A stretch of DNA of 64,000 nt from Acholeplasmatales bacterium (GCA_017449215.1 JAFSJY010000017.1:1-64000); one strand, 5' to 3'; positions 35,541 to 44,438 are shown, counted from the first letter of the stretch. Numbers and translations: made by a program. The notes: generated by a model from the letters alone, not told the origin.

Positions 35541-36299
35541 ATGAAGGTTGAATATTATAAGGAATGGAGCTCTGTATATCAAAGAGATTTAGAATTTAAG
35601 GTATTTGGACATGCTGGAAAGCCTTGTATTGCTTTCCCAAGCCAGGATGGTAGATTCTTTGATTATGAAAATAGAGGAATCATTGATTCAATGAGCTGGT
35701 ATATTGAGCAAGGAAAGATTCAAGTATTCTGTGTTGAATCAATGGATCAGGAATCTTTTTCTGCGACATATAAAAGCGGCTATGATAGAATAAGAGCTCA
35801 AGAAGCTTATTATGAATATATCATTAAGGATATTGTTCCTAGAGTATATGAAATTAATACATATGGTAATGGCGGAGGAGTAGCTTCTGGCATTATGACC
35901 TTTGGTGTATCACTTGGTGCTTACCATGCAGTTAATTTCATAATGAGAAGACCTGATATTTTTGATGCAGTATTAGCGTTATCTGGTGTATATGATTCAT
36001 ATTTCTTTATACAAGGCTATTCAGATGAATTAATGTTCTTAAATTCACCTGTAGAATCATTAAAGAATATGGCATATGATCACCCATATGTTAATATGTA
36101 TAAGAACTCAAGAATAGTTATCTGTGTAGGTCAAGGTAACTGGGAAGAAGAATGCTTAAAATCAACAAGAGAAATGGATACACAATTACATCGTTTAGGC
36201 ATTCCAGCATGGTGTGATTATTGGGGATATGACAAGCCTCATGACTGGCCAAGCTGGCTTGAACAAGTGCCTTACTTTTTGTATCATATTTTAGACTAG
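35541..36299 (+). CDS. Esterase family alpha/beta hydrolase
   Basis: The 252-residue protein belongs to the esterase-D-like group of alpha/beta hydrolases. The nucleophile elbow is GVSLGAYHA (GxSxG), followed by a region with DIFDAVLALSGVYD. A likely catalytic His is in YDKPHDWPSW near the end. There is no signal peptide, so it should be cytoplasmic. It begins one base after the cysE stop and is followed by a terminator, so the two are probably cotranscribed. A link to O-acetylserine chemistry is possible but unsupported. Confidence 0.8.
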   Translation: MKVEYYKEWSSVYQRDLEFKVFGHAGKPCIAFPSQDGRFFDYENRGIIDSMSWYIEQGKIQVFCVESMDQESFSATYKSGYDRIRAQEAYYEYIIKDIVPRVYEINTYGNGGGVASGIMTFGVSLGAYHAVNFIMRRPDIFDAVLALSGVYDSYFFIQGYSDELMFLNSPVESLKNMAYDHPYVNMYKNSRIVICVGQGNWEEECLKSTREMDTQLHRLGIPAWCDYWGYDKPHDWPSWLEQVPYFLYHILD

Positions 36300-36322
36300 A
36301 AAAAATTGAAGATTAATGAATT

Positions 36323-36353
36323 TTGGAGAATATTTATATTCTCCATTTTTCTT
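36323..36353 (+). terminator. Intrinsic terminator after the esterase gene
   Basis: TGGAGAATA and TATTCTCCA form a 9-bp stem with a TTTA loop, followed by TTTTTCTTT. Confidence 0.85.
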
Positions 36354-36411
36354 TCATAAATCTTTCATAATTTTCTACTTTCAATTATTTTTATAAATTT
36401 AAAATTTATTA

Positions 36412-36439
36412 TTGTAATTCTGAAATTTTAGTCTATAAT
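36412..36439 (+). promoter_or_regulatory. Promoter of the potABCD operon
   Basis: TTGTAA (36412-36417) and TATAAT (36434-36439) are 16 bp apart, giving a start near 36446 and a leader of about 130 nt before potA. Confidence 0.6.
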
Positions 36440-36445
36440 TAATAT

Positions 36446-36578
36446 CGTTCAATAAATAATTATTGAACATCTGTCACGTTAAATGTAGAATTACATTTTT
36501 AACGATTTACAGGCCAAAAAAAGAATATTAGGAGAAAGGATAAGAAAAGACATTGTTCTTTTCGTTCGGTAAATTGAG
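36446..36578 (+). promoter_or_regulatory. Structured 5' leader of potABCD, unknown class
   Basis: Three consecutive hairpins can be drawn. GTTCAATAA/TTATTGAAC (36447-36468) is a perfect 9-bp stem. CGTTAAATGTA with TACAT-TT-TTAACG (36477-36504) gives 11 pairs with a two-base bulge. GAAAAGA/TCTTTTC (36544-36563) follows. The ribosome-site-like GGAGAAAGGA lies at 36531-36540, before the third hairpin and about 38 nt from the TTG start. No known riboswitch motif was recognised. A role in sensing polyamines is speculation from the downstream genes. Confidence 0.5.
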
Positions 36579-37871
36579 TTGGAAAGAAAGCCAATTATCG
36601 AATTGCACAATATCGTTAAATATTATGGCGATAACTGTGTTGTAGATAACATTGATTTGGATATCTACGAAAATGAGTTTATTACTCTTTTAGGACCATC
36701 TGGTTGTGGTAAAACTACTACACTAAGAATGATCGGAGGATTTGAGTATCCTACAAGTGGTGAAATTATTGTTAATGGAAAGATTATTAATGATCTACCT
36801 GCTTATGCAAGACCTATTAATACAGTTTTCCAAAGATATGCATTATTCCCACATTTAAACGTTTTTGATAACGTTGCATTTGGTTTAGTAAACCGCGGAA
36901 GAAGATTTTTAATCGATTTTTATGGCGGCGATGAGCAAGTTGCAAAAGATGCCTTAGAGTACAACCAAAAGATTGGTAAGGCTCAAGGAAAGACTGTACC
37001 TTCTTATTTTGATATTAGAAGATACCTTAAGGCTAGAGTTGCTGAATCAGTAAGTGAAGCATTAAAGCTAGTTAATCTTTCTGGTTATGAGGAGAGAAAG
37101 ATTGACAAAATTTCAGGTGGACAAATGCAGAGAGTTGCAATTGCCCGCGCCATTATTTTAAAGCCAAAGATTCTTTTACTAGATGAACCATTATCTGCAT
37201 TAGACCATAAGCTAAGAGTTAACATGCAATACGAGCTTAAGGAAATGCAAAAGAATCTAGGTATTACATTTATTTTCGTTACACATGACCAAGAAGAAGC
37301 AATGGTTATGAGTGACCGTATTGTTATTATGAAGGATGGTATCATCCAGCAACAAGGTTCTCCAAAGGATATCTATAATGAACCAAACAACAGATATGTT
37401 GCTAACTTCATTGGTGAATCTGATATTGTTAAGGGTGTTTACCTAAAGAAGAATTTAGTTAAGTTCTTAGGACAAGAATTCCCTGTAGTTGGTTATGAAT
37501 TCGATGATAATGAAATCGTTGATGTAGTAATTAGACCAGAGGACTGGGATATCGTTCCAAGAGAAACTGCAAAGGTTATTGCTAAAGTTACATCTTCAAT
37601 CTTCAAGGGTGTTCATTACGAATTATTAGTAGATATCGAAGGTAATGAATTCGTTGTACATACATATGAAGACATTCAAGCAGGAGAAATCATTGGTTTA
37701 ACAGTAGACCCATATGAAATCTGCTTAATGAAGGAAGATGGTTCACCTAAAAAGCTTGTACCATTAACTCAGGAGGAATCAAGAAAGGCTGTTACATTAT
37801 TTGATGTAGCTGCTAAGTATGAGACTAAGAATGATTTCTATGGTCATGAGGAAGCTTCGGAGGAAAAGTAG
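36579..37871 (+). CDS. potA: Spermidine/putrescine ABC transporter ATP-binding protein
   Basis: PotA drives polyamine import with PotB, PotC and PotD. The 430-residue protein has Walker A GPSGCGKTT, the Q-loop in TVFQRYALFPHL, signature ISGGQMQR, Walker B ILLLDEPLSALD and H-loop VTHDQEEAM, then a C-terminal TOBE-type regulatory domain. About 40 extra residues lie between VAFGL and the signature, in the helical subdomain, compared with E. coli-type PotA. The start is TTG at 36579, with TAA three codons upstream in frame and no close ribosome site. It is followed three bases later by potB. Confidence 0.92.
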   Translation: MERKPIIELHNIVKYYGDNCVVDNIDLDIYENEFITLLGPSGCGKTTTLRMIGGFEYPTSGEIIVNGKIINDLPAYARPINTVFQRYALFPHLNVFDNVAFGLVNRGRRFLIDFYGGDEQVAKDALEYNQKIGKAQGKTVPSYFDIRRYLKARVAESVSEALKLVNLSGYEERKIDKISGGQMQRVAIARAIILKPKILLLDEPLSALDHKLRVNMQYELKEMQKNLGITFIFVTHDQEEAMVMSDRIVIMKDGIIQQQGSPKDIYNEPNNRYVANFIGESDIVKGVYLKKNLVKFLGQEFPVVGYEFDDNEIVDVVIRPEDWDIVPRETAKVIAKVTSSIFKGVHYELLVDIEGNEFVVHTYEDIQAGEIIGLTVDPYEICLMKEDGSPKKLVPLTQEESRKAVTLFDVAAKYETKNDFYGHEEASEEK

Positions 37872-37874
37872 TCT

Positions 37875-38744
37875 ATGCAGAAGAGTGAAAAGAAGGCTGT
37901 AATACCTTCATATCAGTGTGCACATAGACTTGATAGATTAGCTAGACCATATATCTACTTTTTGTATATATTTGCAGTATTACCTGTATTATTTATGATT
38001 TTCTTAATGTTTGTTGATACAGAAGGAATTTCATTTAAGGGAATGACAGCAAGTATAACAAATTTCCAAATACTAACAGAGAAATCTACAATTATTGCTT
38101 TTTTTAATTCAATTAAATATGCAGTAGTAACAACAGTTGCTTGTATATTTTTTGGATTCTTATTAGCATACATGCTATACAAGTCTAAAATTAAAAATAA
38201 GTATTTAGTTTTAATTATTTTAATATTACCAATGTGGACTAATATCCTACTTCGTATCAATGCCCTAGCAAGTGTATTTAAGTCAAATAATATCTTAACA
38301 GATATCTTTGGATTAAATGGCTATGGATTAGATATCATTGGTACTGATTTAGCTATTTATTTAGGTATGATATTTACATACTTACCATTCATGGTAATGC
38401 CTATTTATACATCATTAGAAAAGATTGATCCATTATTACATGAGGCTGCCTTAGATTTAGGTATAACTGAATTTAAGAAGTTCTGGAAGGTTATTGTTCC
38501 ACTTGCATTAAAGGGCGTAATCTCAGGATCAATAATGGTATTATTACCATGTCTATCAGGATTCGCTATTCCTAAGATTTTAGGTGATGGTAACATTACA
38601 TTAATTGGTAACGTTATTGAACAAAGCTTCATTAACATGAGCTACAATATGGGTTCAGTTTTAGCTATAGCAATCTTAATCATTATATTAGGTTCAATCC
38701 TTATAGTATCAAAGGTTGATAAGGAAGGAGAGACATTATTATAA
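37875..38744 (+). CDS. potB: Spermidine/putrescine ABC transporter permease PotB
   Basis: The 289-residue inner-membrane permease has about six hydrophobic segments. The cytoplasmic EAA loop is at HEAALDLGITEFKKFWKVIVPLA, the docking site for PotA. It is the first of two permeases. A GGAGG ribosome site lies within the end of potA, and its stop overlaps the potC start by one base. This position and sequence resemble PotB rather than PotC. Confidence 0.92.
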   Translation: MQKSEKKAVIPSYQCAHRLDRLARPYIYFLYIFAVLPVLFMIFLMFVDTEGISFKGMTASITNFQILTEKSTIIAFFNSIKYAVVTTVACIFFGFLLAYMLYKSKIKNKYLVLIILILPMWTNILLRINALASVFKSNNILTDIFGLNGYGLDIIGTDLAIYLGMIFTYLPFMVMPIYTSLEKIDPLLHEAALDLGITEFKKFWKVIVPLALKGVISGSIMVLLPCLSGFAIPKILGDGNITLIGNVIEQSFINMSYNMGSVLAIAILIIILGSILIVSKVDKEGETLL

Positions 38745-39643
38745 TGGAAGAATTAGTAAAGAAGACTTATAATCCTAACGATTATGAGCGTGCATCATTA
38801 GAAGATTATGGATATAAAGAGCATAAGGGCTTGAAGATGACTTGGAAGGTTATTTCAATAATCTTATTATGCTTCTCAATCTTTATGCTATATTTCGCAG
38901 TAATTATTATTGCTATCCAATCATTTAACTCTTCAGATTCAACAACTGAATTTGCATCATTCACATTTGCAAATTATGCAAATATGTTTGGTAAAACATC
39001 TTTAAATAAATCAATATTAAATACATTCTTAACAAGTATTTGTGCAACAGCTATTGCTACAGTACTTGGTACATTAATTGGTATTGGTGCTTATTATTTA
39101 CCTCCAAAGGTAAAGCAAAGATTAACTTTCTTAAATAATATACCTCTATTAAATGCTGATATTGTAACAGGTGTATCATTAATGATTATCTTCTCATTAT
39201 TCTTATATATAGATAAGCATATCTTTGGTTTCTGGACAATTTTATTAGCACATATTTATTTCATACTTCCTTATATCATCTTATCTGTATTACCTAAGAT
39301 GAAGGAAATTGACCCTAATATGCTAGAGGCATCACTTGACCTAGGTGTTAAGCCTATCAAGTCATTAAGAAAGGTAATAGTTCCATGTGTTAAGGGTGGT
39401 ATTTTCTCTGGTATGATTTTAGCCTTCACAATTTCTTTTGAGGATTTCGTTGTTGGTTACTTCACAACAGGAAACGGCTATAACACATTATCTATTTGGA
39501 TTTATTCATCAATTGGTAGAAAGAGCTTATTCCCTGGTGTATATGCCTTCTCTACATTATTAACTGTTGTAATGATTTTAGCAGTTATCGGATATAACTT
39601 AATAATGAAAGGACGTAAGAATCATGAAAAGAAGAATGGCTAG
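38744..39643 (+). CDS. potC: Spermidine/putrescine ABC transporter permease PotC
   Basis: The 299-residue permease has about six membrane segments and an EAA loop at LEASLDLGVKPIKSLRKVIVP. The first ~35 residues are charged and cytoplasmic. It pairs with PotB to form the channel. Its start overlaps the potB stop, and its 3' end overlaps the potD start by 20 bp, so translation of the three genes is probably coupled. Confidence 0.92.
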   Translation: MEELVKKTYNPNDYERASLEDYGYKEHKGLKMTWKVISIILLCFSIFMLYFAVIIIAIQSFNSSDSTTEFASFTFANYANMFGKTSLNKSILNTFLTSICATAIATVLGTLIGIGAYYLPPKVKQRLTFLNNIPLLNADIVTGVSLMIIFSLFLYIDKHIFGFWTILLAHIYFILPYIILSVLPKMKEIDPNMLEASLDLGVKPIKSLRKVIVPCVKGGIFSGMILAFTISFEDFVVGYFTTGNGYNTLSIWIYSSIGRKSLFPGVYAFSTLLTVVMILAVIGYNLIMKGRKNHEKKNG

Positions 39644-41003
39644 TCTTTTATTATTAGGAGCTTCTTTATTAACTTTATCTTCATGTGGTAGTAAAGATAC
39701 TTTATTATTTCTTAACTGGGGAGAATATATTGATGAATCATTAATTGAATCATTTGAAGAGGAATATAATTGTACTGTTCAAATGGATTTAGGCGAAAGT
39801 AACGAAATTTTCTATTCAAAGGCAAAAGCAGGTACAACTGTTTATGATGTAATTTGTCCATCAGATTACATGGTAGAAAAGATGTATGTTAATGAACTTT
39901 TAGAAAAATTAGATTTTTCACAATTACCAAATGTTGATTTAGCTGATAGAAAGCTATCTACTAAGAAAATTTATGAGGATATGAATATCAACCTTAAGCA
40001 ACACTTAGGTGATTCATATGAAATGGGTACCATTGAAAATTATGCAGTACCTTATCTATCTGGTACTTGGTGTATTATGTATACAACAAAGAAGGATGGA
40101 GTTGAACAAGCAGTAACAAATAATGCTAAAAATCAATGGGGTTCATTATTTGATAGATCTACATTACCAGCTGGTACTAAGGTAGCTATGTATGAATCTC
40201 ATCAACATGACTATTATGCATTATCTAGATATTTAGGATTAGATCCAACACTAGAACAGCCTCAAAATGTATTAGACCAAATGGAAAAAATCATTTCTGG
40301 CATGAATTATGATGCATGGGGTACAGATACAATTAAGAAGGATATCGTAGCTGGTAATATTCATTTAGGCTATATGTGGACTGGTGATTTCCTATATTAT
40401 TATTCTGAAAACGCCGCTAATCAAGCAATGGATGCTTATTTAGCAGGTGATATTAAAATTGATGAGGTTGCTAACTTCTTAGATGTAATTACATCTGATG
40501 AAAGAAAGTATACTGTAAATGATAATACATATGAAATTGGATTTGATTGCTTTATTCCTGATGATACAGTTGCCTTCTGTGATAACCTAGTTATTACTAA
40601 GGATTCTGCAAATAAGGAATTAGCATATAAGTTCATTGATTATATGTTAACATCTAAGGTAGAAGATGAAGAAGAATCATCACCTGCATTTACTAATACA
40701 TATTATGTAGACTATGACGCTCCATATAATACTGTATATAATGACTTAGTTGCATTAGCTGATACAGAAATCTTTACTCAAGAAGTAGCTGATGAATTTG
40801 ATCCTAAGGATGGAGATCCTTATGATTCAGATTTATATTGGTTATTCTATGATTATGCAATTGGGTTAAGCTTTGCTAAATATTATGAAAATGATGAATA
40901 TTTAGAAGCTAATAATTTAGAGCCAAAGGGTAATATTCTAGCATTATTTGATAGAAAATACGTTAATAGAATTAATGTAACATTCAATAACGCAAGAGTA
41001 TAA
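39624..41003 (+). CDS. potD: Spermidine/putrescine-binding lipoprotein PotD
   Basis: The 459-residue protein is the extracellular substrate-binding component, tethered as a lipoprotein: a short signal ends in the lipobox LTLSSC. The mature start LLFLNWGEYID is typical of PotD/PotF. Trp, Tyr and Asp residues in the binding regions (for example CPSDYMVEKM, GYMWTGD) fit a polyamine site, though the exact ligand is not decided. It is longer than E. coli PotD (about 350). It closes the operon and is followed by a terminator. Confidence 0.92.
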   Translation: MKRRMASLLLLGASLLTLSSCGSKDTLLFLNWGEYIDESLIESFEEEYNCTVQMDLGESNEIFYSKAKAGTTVYDVICPSDYMVEKMYVNELLEKLDFSQLPNVDLADRKLSTKKIYEDMNINLKQHLGDSYEMGTIENYAVPYLSGTWCIMYTTKKDGVEQAVTNNAKNQWGSLFDRSTLPAGTKVAMYESHQHDYYALSRYLGLDPTLEQPQNVLDQMEKIISGMNYDAWGTDTIKKDIVAGNIHLGYMWTGDFLYYYSENAANQAMDAYLAGDIKIDEVANFLDVITSDERKYTVNDNTYEIGFDCFIPDDTVAFCDNLVITKDSANKELAYKFIDYMLTSKVEDEEESSPAFTNTYYVDYDAPYNTVYNDLVALADTEIFTQEVADEFDPKDGDPYDSDLYWLFYDYAIGLSFAKYYENDEYLEANNLEPKGNILALFDRKYVNRINVTFNNARV

Positions 41004-41015
41004 TTACTTGAATTT

Positions 41016-41053
41016 GAAAGACATTATCCAAAAAAGGTAATGTCTTTTTCTTT
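41016..41053 (+). terminator. Intrinsic terminator after potD
   Basis: AAAGACATTA (41017-41026) and TAATGTCTTT (41038-41047) form a 10-bp stem with an inner CC/GG, followed by Ts. Confidence 0.85.
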
Positions 41054-41167
41054 ACCCTCCTAAAAATACAATTATATTATCTTATACGTGATAGGACAAA
41101 CATGGGACTAGTAATTTTTTTTAAATAAAGAAGAAAAATAATGTAATTACTGTAGAATATTTGTTAT

Positions 41168-41188
41168 ATTAGAATAATTAGTTCTAAT
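41168..41188 (+). promoter_or_regulatory. Inverted repeat, candidate operator
   Basis: ATTAGAA (41168-41174) and TTCTAAT (41182-41188) form a perfect inverted repeat with a seven-base spacer, 54 bp before the small winged-helix gene. It overlaps the likely promoter region, so autoregulation is possible but unproven. Confidence 0.4.
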
Positions 41189-41242
41189 CAAAAATAAAAT
41201 TATATGATAGAATTAATAAAACAAACAATTGGAGGTAAAAAT

Positions 41243-41422
41243 ATGGAAAAGGATTTAGTATTAGAAACAATGAAAAAGGCTGGTATTCCTTTAAATGCTG
41301 GTAAAATAGCTGAATTATCAGGACTAGATAGAAAGGCAGTAGATAAGGCTATGGCTGATTTAAAGAAGGAAGGATTAATTGTTTCACCTGTTCGTTGTAA
41401 GTGGGAACCAGCAAATAAATAA
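41243..41422 (+). CDS. Small winged-helix protein, possible regulator
   Basis: The 59-residue protein looks like a single winged-helix unit: [38 protein letters not shown] is helix-turn-helix plus wing, similar to the wHTH found at the end of DprA and in small regulators. The start MEKDLVLE is chosen because TTGGAGG precedes it; a longer frame from 41204 lacks a site. An inverted repeat upstream may be its operator. It has its own terminator and stands apart from the pot operon. Regulatory function is inferred from fold only. Confidence 0.7.
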   Translation: MEKDLVLETMKKAGIPLNAGKIAELSGLDRKAVDKAMADLKKEGLIVSPVRCKWEPANK

Positions 41423-41425
41423 TTA

Positions 41426-41451
41426 TAAGCCTCATTTGAGGTTTTTATTTT
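41426..41451 (+). terminator. Intrinsic terminator
   Basis: AAGCCTC and GAGGTTT (one G-T pair) form a stem with an ATTT loop, followed by TTATTTT. Confidence 0.7.
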
Positions 41452-41476
41452 AAGATAGAAATTGGTGGTGTTATAA

Positions 41477-42046
41477 ATGATTTTATATCATTTAGGCTTT
41501 GATATAATTAAGGATATTGATTTGAGGCATGGAAGAATAAATGCTGATTTTGGTCAAGGCTTTTATTTATCTAATAATATAGAATTTTCAAAAAAGTGGG
41601 CAACTATAAAAAATGATAGGGATACAATATTAAATTTTTATGATTTAGATTTAAATTCATTAAATGTATTAGAATTTAAAGAAAGAAATAAGGAATGGTT
41701 TGATTATATTTTTAAAAATAGAAATGGCCAATCTGATATTTATAAGGAATATGATGTAATTATTGGTCCTATCGCAAATGATACAATATTTGATTTATAT
41801 GGTATTGTTACAAGTGGATTAATTAATAATGAATTAGCATTAAAAATTTTAGATATAGGTCCTACCTATTATCAAATAGTTTTAAAATCAGAAAAGGCAA
41901 AATCAAATATTAATTTTTTAAAATATGAAATATTAGATAAATTAGATATTAAAAATAATCAAAATGAAATAAGAAAAATAGAAGAGGATTACCAGGATAA
42001 GGTATTTAATTTATTAGATGATAAGGTAAAGGATATATTAAGCTAG
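41477..42046 (+). CDS. DUF3990-like protein (ADP-ribosyltransferase-like fold)
   Basis: The 189-residue protein starts MILYHLGFDIIKDIDLRHG and has NADFGQGFYLSNNIEFSKKWA. This matches the DUF3990 pattern (YHG, then DFGxGFYLT with following Ala-Trp-Ala), a family thought to share the ADP-ribosyltransferase fold. A clear RSE-type catalytic set cannot be named here, so activity is uncertain. A GGTGGTG ribosome site precedes the ATG. It is followed nine bases later by a DUF1848 gene, probably in one operon. The DUF3791 partner often found next to DUF3990 is not seen. Confidence 0.65.
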   Translation: MILYHLGFDIIKDIDLRHGRINADFGQGFYLSNNIEFSKKWATIKNDRDTILNFYDLDLNSLNVLEFKERNKEWFDYIFKNRNGQSDIYKEYDVIIGPIANDTIFDLYGIVTSGLINNELALKILDIGPTYYQIVLKSEKAKSNINFLKYEILDKLDIKNNQNEIRKIEEDYQDKVFNLLDDKVKDILS

Positions 42047-42055
42047 GGGGATAAA

Positions 42056-42991
42056 ATGATTATTAATACAGGACAAAGAACAGATATACCTGCCTTTTAT
42101 TCTAAATGGCTTATAAATAGAATAAAGGAAGGCTTTGTATTAGTTAGAAATCCCTATTATCCTAATTTGGTTACTAAATTTAGATTAGATCCAAAGGTAG
42201 TAGATGTTATCGGATTTTGTACAAAAAATCCAAGGCCTATGCTTAAATACCTTGATTATTTAAAGCCATTTGGTCAATTCTGGTATATTACAATTACAGG
42301 CTTTGGTAATGATATAGAGCCTAATGTGCCACCTATCGATGATGTGATAGAGGATTTTAAATATTTATCTAATAAAATAGGTAAAAACGCAATTGGATTT
42401 AGATATACTCCAATTATTATTAATGAAAAATATACATTAGATTATCATATTAAGACATTTGAAAAAATAGCTTCTAGCCTAGATGGCTATACTAATTTAT
42501 GTGTATTTGGCTTTTTAGATTTATATGATAAGCTAGCAATATTTCATAAGGAATTAAGTGATTGTAGTGATAATGAAAAAATAATTATAGCTAAGGAATT
42601 TAAAAAAATAGCTGATAGGCATAATATGAAGTTAAGGCTATGCTCTAAGGAAAAATGGCTAGCAGAATATGGTATTGATGTAAATGGTTGTATGAGGCAA
42701 GAGGATTATGAAAATGCAATTGGAAAAAGATTAATTATAAAATCTAATATGCAATCTAGAAAGAATTATTGCTCATGTCTAATAGCTAATGATATAGGAT
42801 TTTATAATTCATGCATGCATCTTTGTAAATATTGCTATGCTAATGGAGATAAGAATAAGGTAGTTAAAAATTATAAAATGCATAATGATAATTCTCCATT
42901 TCTAATAGGAGAATTAAATGAAAATGATGAAATTAAAGAGGCTAAGCAGGAATCATGGATTAATAATAATCCAACATTATTTGATCTATAA
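42056..42991 (+). CDS. DUF1848 family protein with C-terminal cysteine cluster
   Basis: The 311-residue protein begins IINTGQRTDIPAFYSKW and has LVRNPYYPN, GFCTKNPRPML, GQFWYITITGFGNDIEPNVPP and FRYTPIIINEKYT, matching the DUF1848 family. Near the end, CSCLIANDIGFYNSCMHLCKYCYAN has several cysteines in a radical-SAM-like CxxCxYC arrangement that could hold an iron-sulfur cluster. The biochemical role of the family is not established to my knowledge. It follows the DUF3990-like gene with a GGGG-containing site and ends at a terminator. Confidence 0.8.
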   Translation: MIINTGQRTDIPAFYSKWLINRIKEGFVLVRNPYYPNLVTKFRLDPKVVDVIGFCTKNPRPMLKYLDYLKPFGQFWYITITGFGNDIEPNVPPIDDVIEDFKYLSNKIGKNAIGFRYTPIIINEKYTLDYHIKTFEKIASSLDGYTNLCVFGFLDLYDKLAIFHKELSDCSDNEKIIIAKEFKKIADRHNMKLRLCSKEKWLAEYGIDVNGCMRQEDYENAIGKRLIIKSNMQSRKNYCSCLIANDIGFYNSCMHLCKYCYANGDKNKVVKNYKMHNDNSPFLIGELNENDEIKEAKQESWINNNPTLFDL

Positions 42992-43016
42992 CCAAGTTTA
43001 CCAGTTAATATATAAA

Positions 43017-43055
43017 GAAATCCAGTAACATTTGGCTTGGTTACTGGATTTTTAT
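43017..43055 (+). terminator. Intrinsic terminator
   Basis: AAATCCAGTAAC (43018-43029) and GTTACTGGATTT (43040-43051) form a 12-bp stem, followed by Ts. Upstream ACCAAG and CCAGT could compete for the 3' arm, so alternative folds exist. Confidence 0.85.
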
Positions 43056-43121
43056 CTTGTGTGCCGGGCATTTTTGATTATAAATATATGCAAAAGTAAC
43101 AAGGTAACACTCATTTTTTGA

Positions 43122-43149
43122 TTGTTTTGTTGCACATTTTTACTATAAT
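43122..43149 (+). promoter_or_regulatory. Candidate promoter of the XRE-LRR gene
   Basis: TTGTTT (43122-43127) and TATAAT (43144-43149) are 16 bp apart, 43 bp before the ATG at 43193, which is preceded by AAGGAGG. Confidence 0.5.
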
Positions 43150-43192
43150 TAAATTGAATTTGTAGAAAAAATTCCCAAGGAGGAATGGCTAA

Positions 43193-44428
43193 ATGGAATT
43201 TAAGGAAAAGCTTAAAAAATTAAGAAATGATAATAATCTAAGTCAAAAAGAATTAGCTGATGCTATCTTTGTTTCAAGATCAGCCATTGCTAAATGGGAA
43301 AATGGTAATGGTGTACCAAGTGATGATAATTTAAAAGAAATCATTAAATATTTTAATTTACCAAGTGATTATTTTAATGAATCTAAATTTGATATTAATT
43401 TATATCGAAAGCTTGTAAGAAGAAGACAAATAATAATTAAATCTATTAAGATAGGCGTGGTTGCTTTACTTGTTATAACAGCTTTATTATTAATAGAAAT
43501 ACTAGCACCTAGCATAGGTAGTGAATTTGTAGTAGATGGATATAGATATAGAATTATAGATACTAAATATTTGTTTTCAAAAGGCGAAGTAAAATTAATT
43601 GAAACAGAAGACGAATCTGATGAATTAATTATTCCAGATACTGTAACTAAATGCTTTGGTATATTTCCAGATACATTTAAGGTTAAATATGTTTCCCCAG
43701 CTGTTTTAGTTGGTAAGAGTGTAAAGCTACCTAGATATTTTGAAGGCTATCATAAAAATACTAAAATATCTGATTACTATTTACGTGAATCATTTATTAA
43801 AAATATTAGTGTTTCTGAAGAAAATGAGTATTATGATTCAAGAGAAGATTGTGGTTGTATAATTGATTCAAAAACGAATATTCTTCTATATGCTTCAGAA
43901 AATTATTTTTTACCTAAATCTGTAGTTGGTGTTGCATCTTTTGCTTTTCTAGCTTTTATGTATAATAATGGAACTAAGTTTATTCTACCAGATAATATTG
44001 AAATATTAGATGATTGGGCTTTTGGTCATTATCCTGGTGGTATAAACCTAGAAGATAATTTGATGATAGATTATTATGATTTTTCTAAAGTTAAAGAAAT
44101 TGGCAGTGGTGTTATAAATGGAATTAAAGTAAGAAATAATTCAACAATTATATTGCCAAGGACAATTGAGAAGATGGATTATACTGCATTTGGTATTCAT
44201 ATCGACAATAAAAATGTAAATTTTTACTATAAGGGTTCACTATCTGATTGGAACAATATACAACTTAAAGTTCGTTATGGTGATTTAAAAAATATGAGTG
44301 ATGCCAACGAAGACGATTTATATTTTTTAGAAGGAAATAATCTATATTTTTATTCTGAAATAGAACCAGTAGAAAAAGGTAAATATTGGCATTTCGATAA
44401 CAATAATCAGCCAATAGTTTGGAATTAG
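43193..44428 (+). CDS. Membrane-spanning XRE regulator with LRR-like outer domain
   Basis: The 411-residue protein joins three parts. Residues 1-62 form an XRE-type HTH (LRNDNNLSQKELADAIFVSRSAIAKWENG). Residues ~82-105 form one membrane helix. Residues ~110-411 have BspA-like LRR_5 features (for example VVGVASFAFLAF, IEILDDWAFGHYPGG, IEKMDYTAFGIH) and should lie outside the cell. The layout suggests a regulator that links an outside signal to DNA binding, but the ligand and target are unknown. A strong AAGGAGG precedes the ATG. It is a single-gene unit with its own terminator. Confidence 0.8.
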   Translation: MEFKEKLKKLRNDNNLSQKELADAIFVSRSAIAKWENGNGVPSDDNLKEIIKYFNLPSDYFNESKFDINLYRKLVRRRQIIIKSIKIGVVALLVITALLLIEILAPSIGSEFVVDGYRYRIIDTKYLFSKGEVKLIETEDESDELIIPDTVTKCFGIFPDTFKVKYVSPAVLVGKSVKLPRYFEGYHKNTKISDYYLRESFIKNISVSEENEYYDSREDCGCIIDSKTNILLYASENYFLPKSVVGVASFAFLAFMYNNGTKFILPDNIEILDDWAFGHYPGGINLEDNLMIDYYDFSKVKEIGSGVINGIKVRNNSTIILPRTIEKMDYTAFGIHIDNKNVNFYYKGSLSDWNNIQLKVRYGDLKNMSDANEDDLYFLEGNNLYFYSEIEPVEKGKYWHFDNNNQPIVWN

Positions 44429-44438
44429 TCTTATTATT

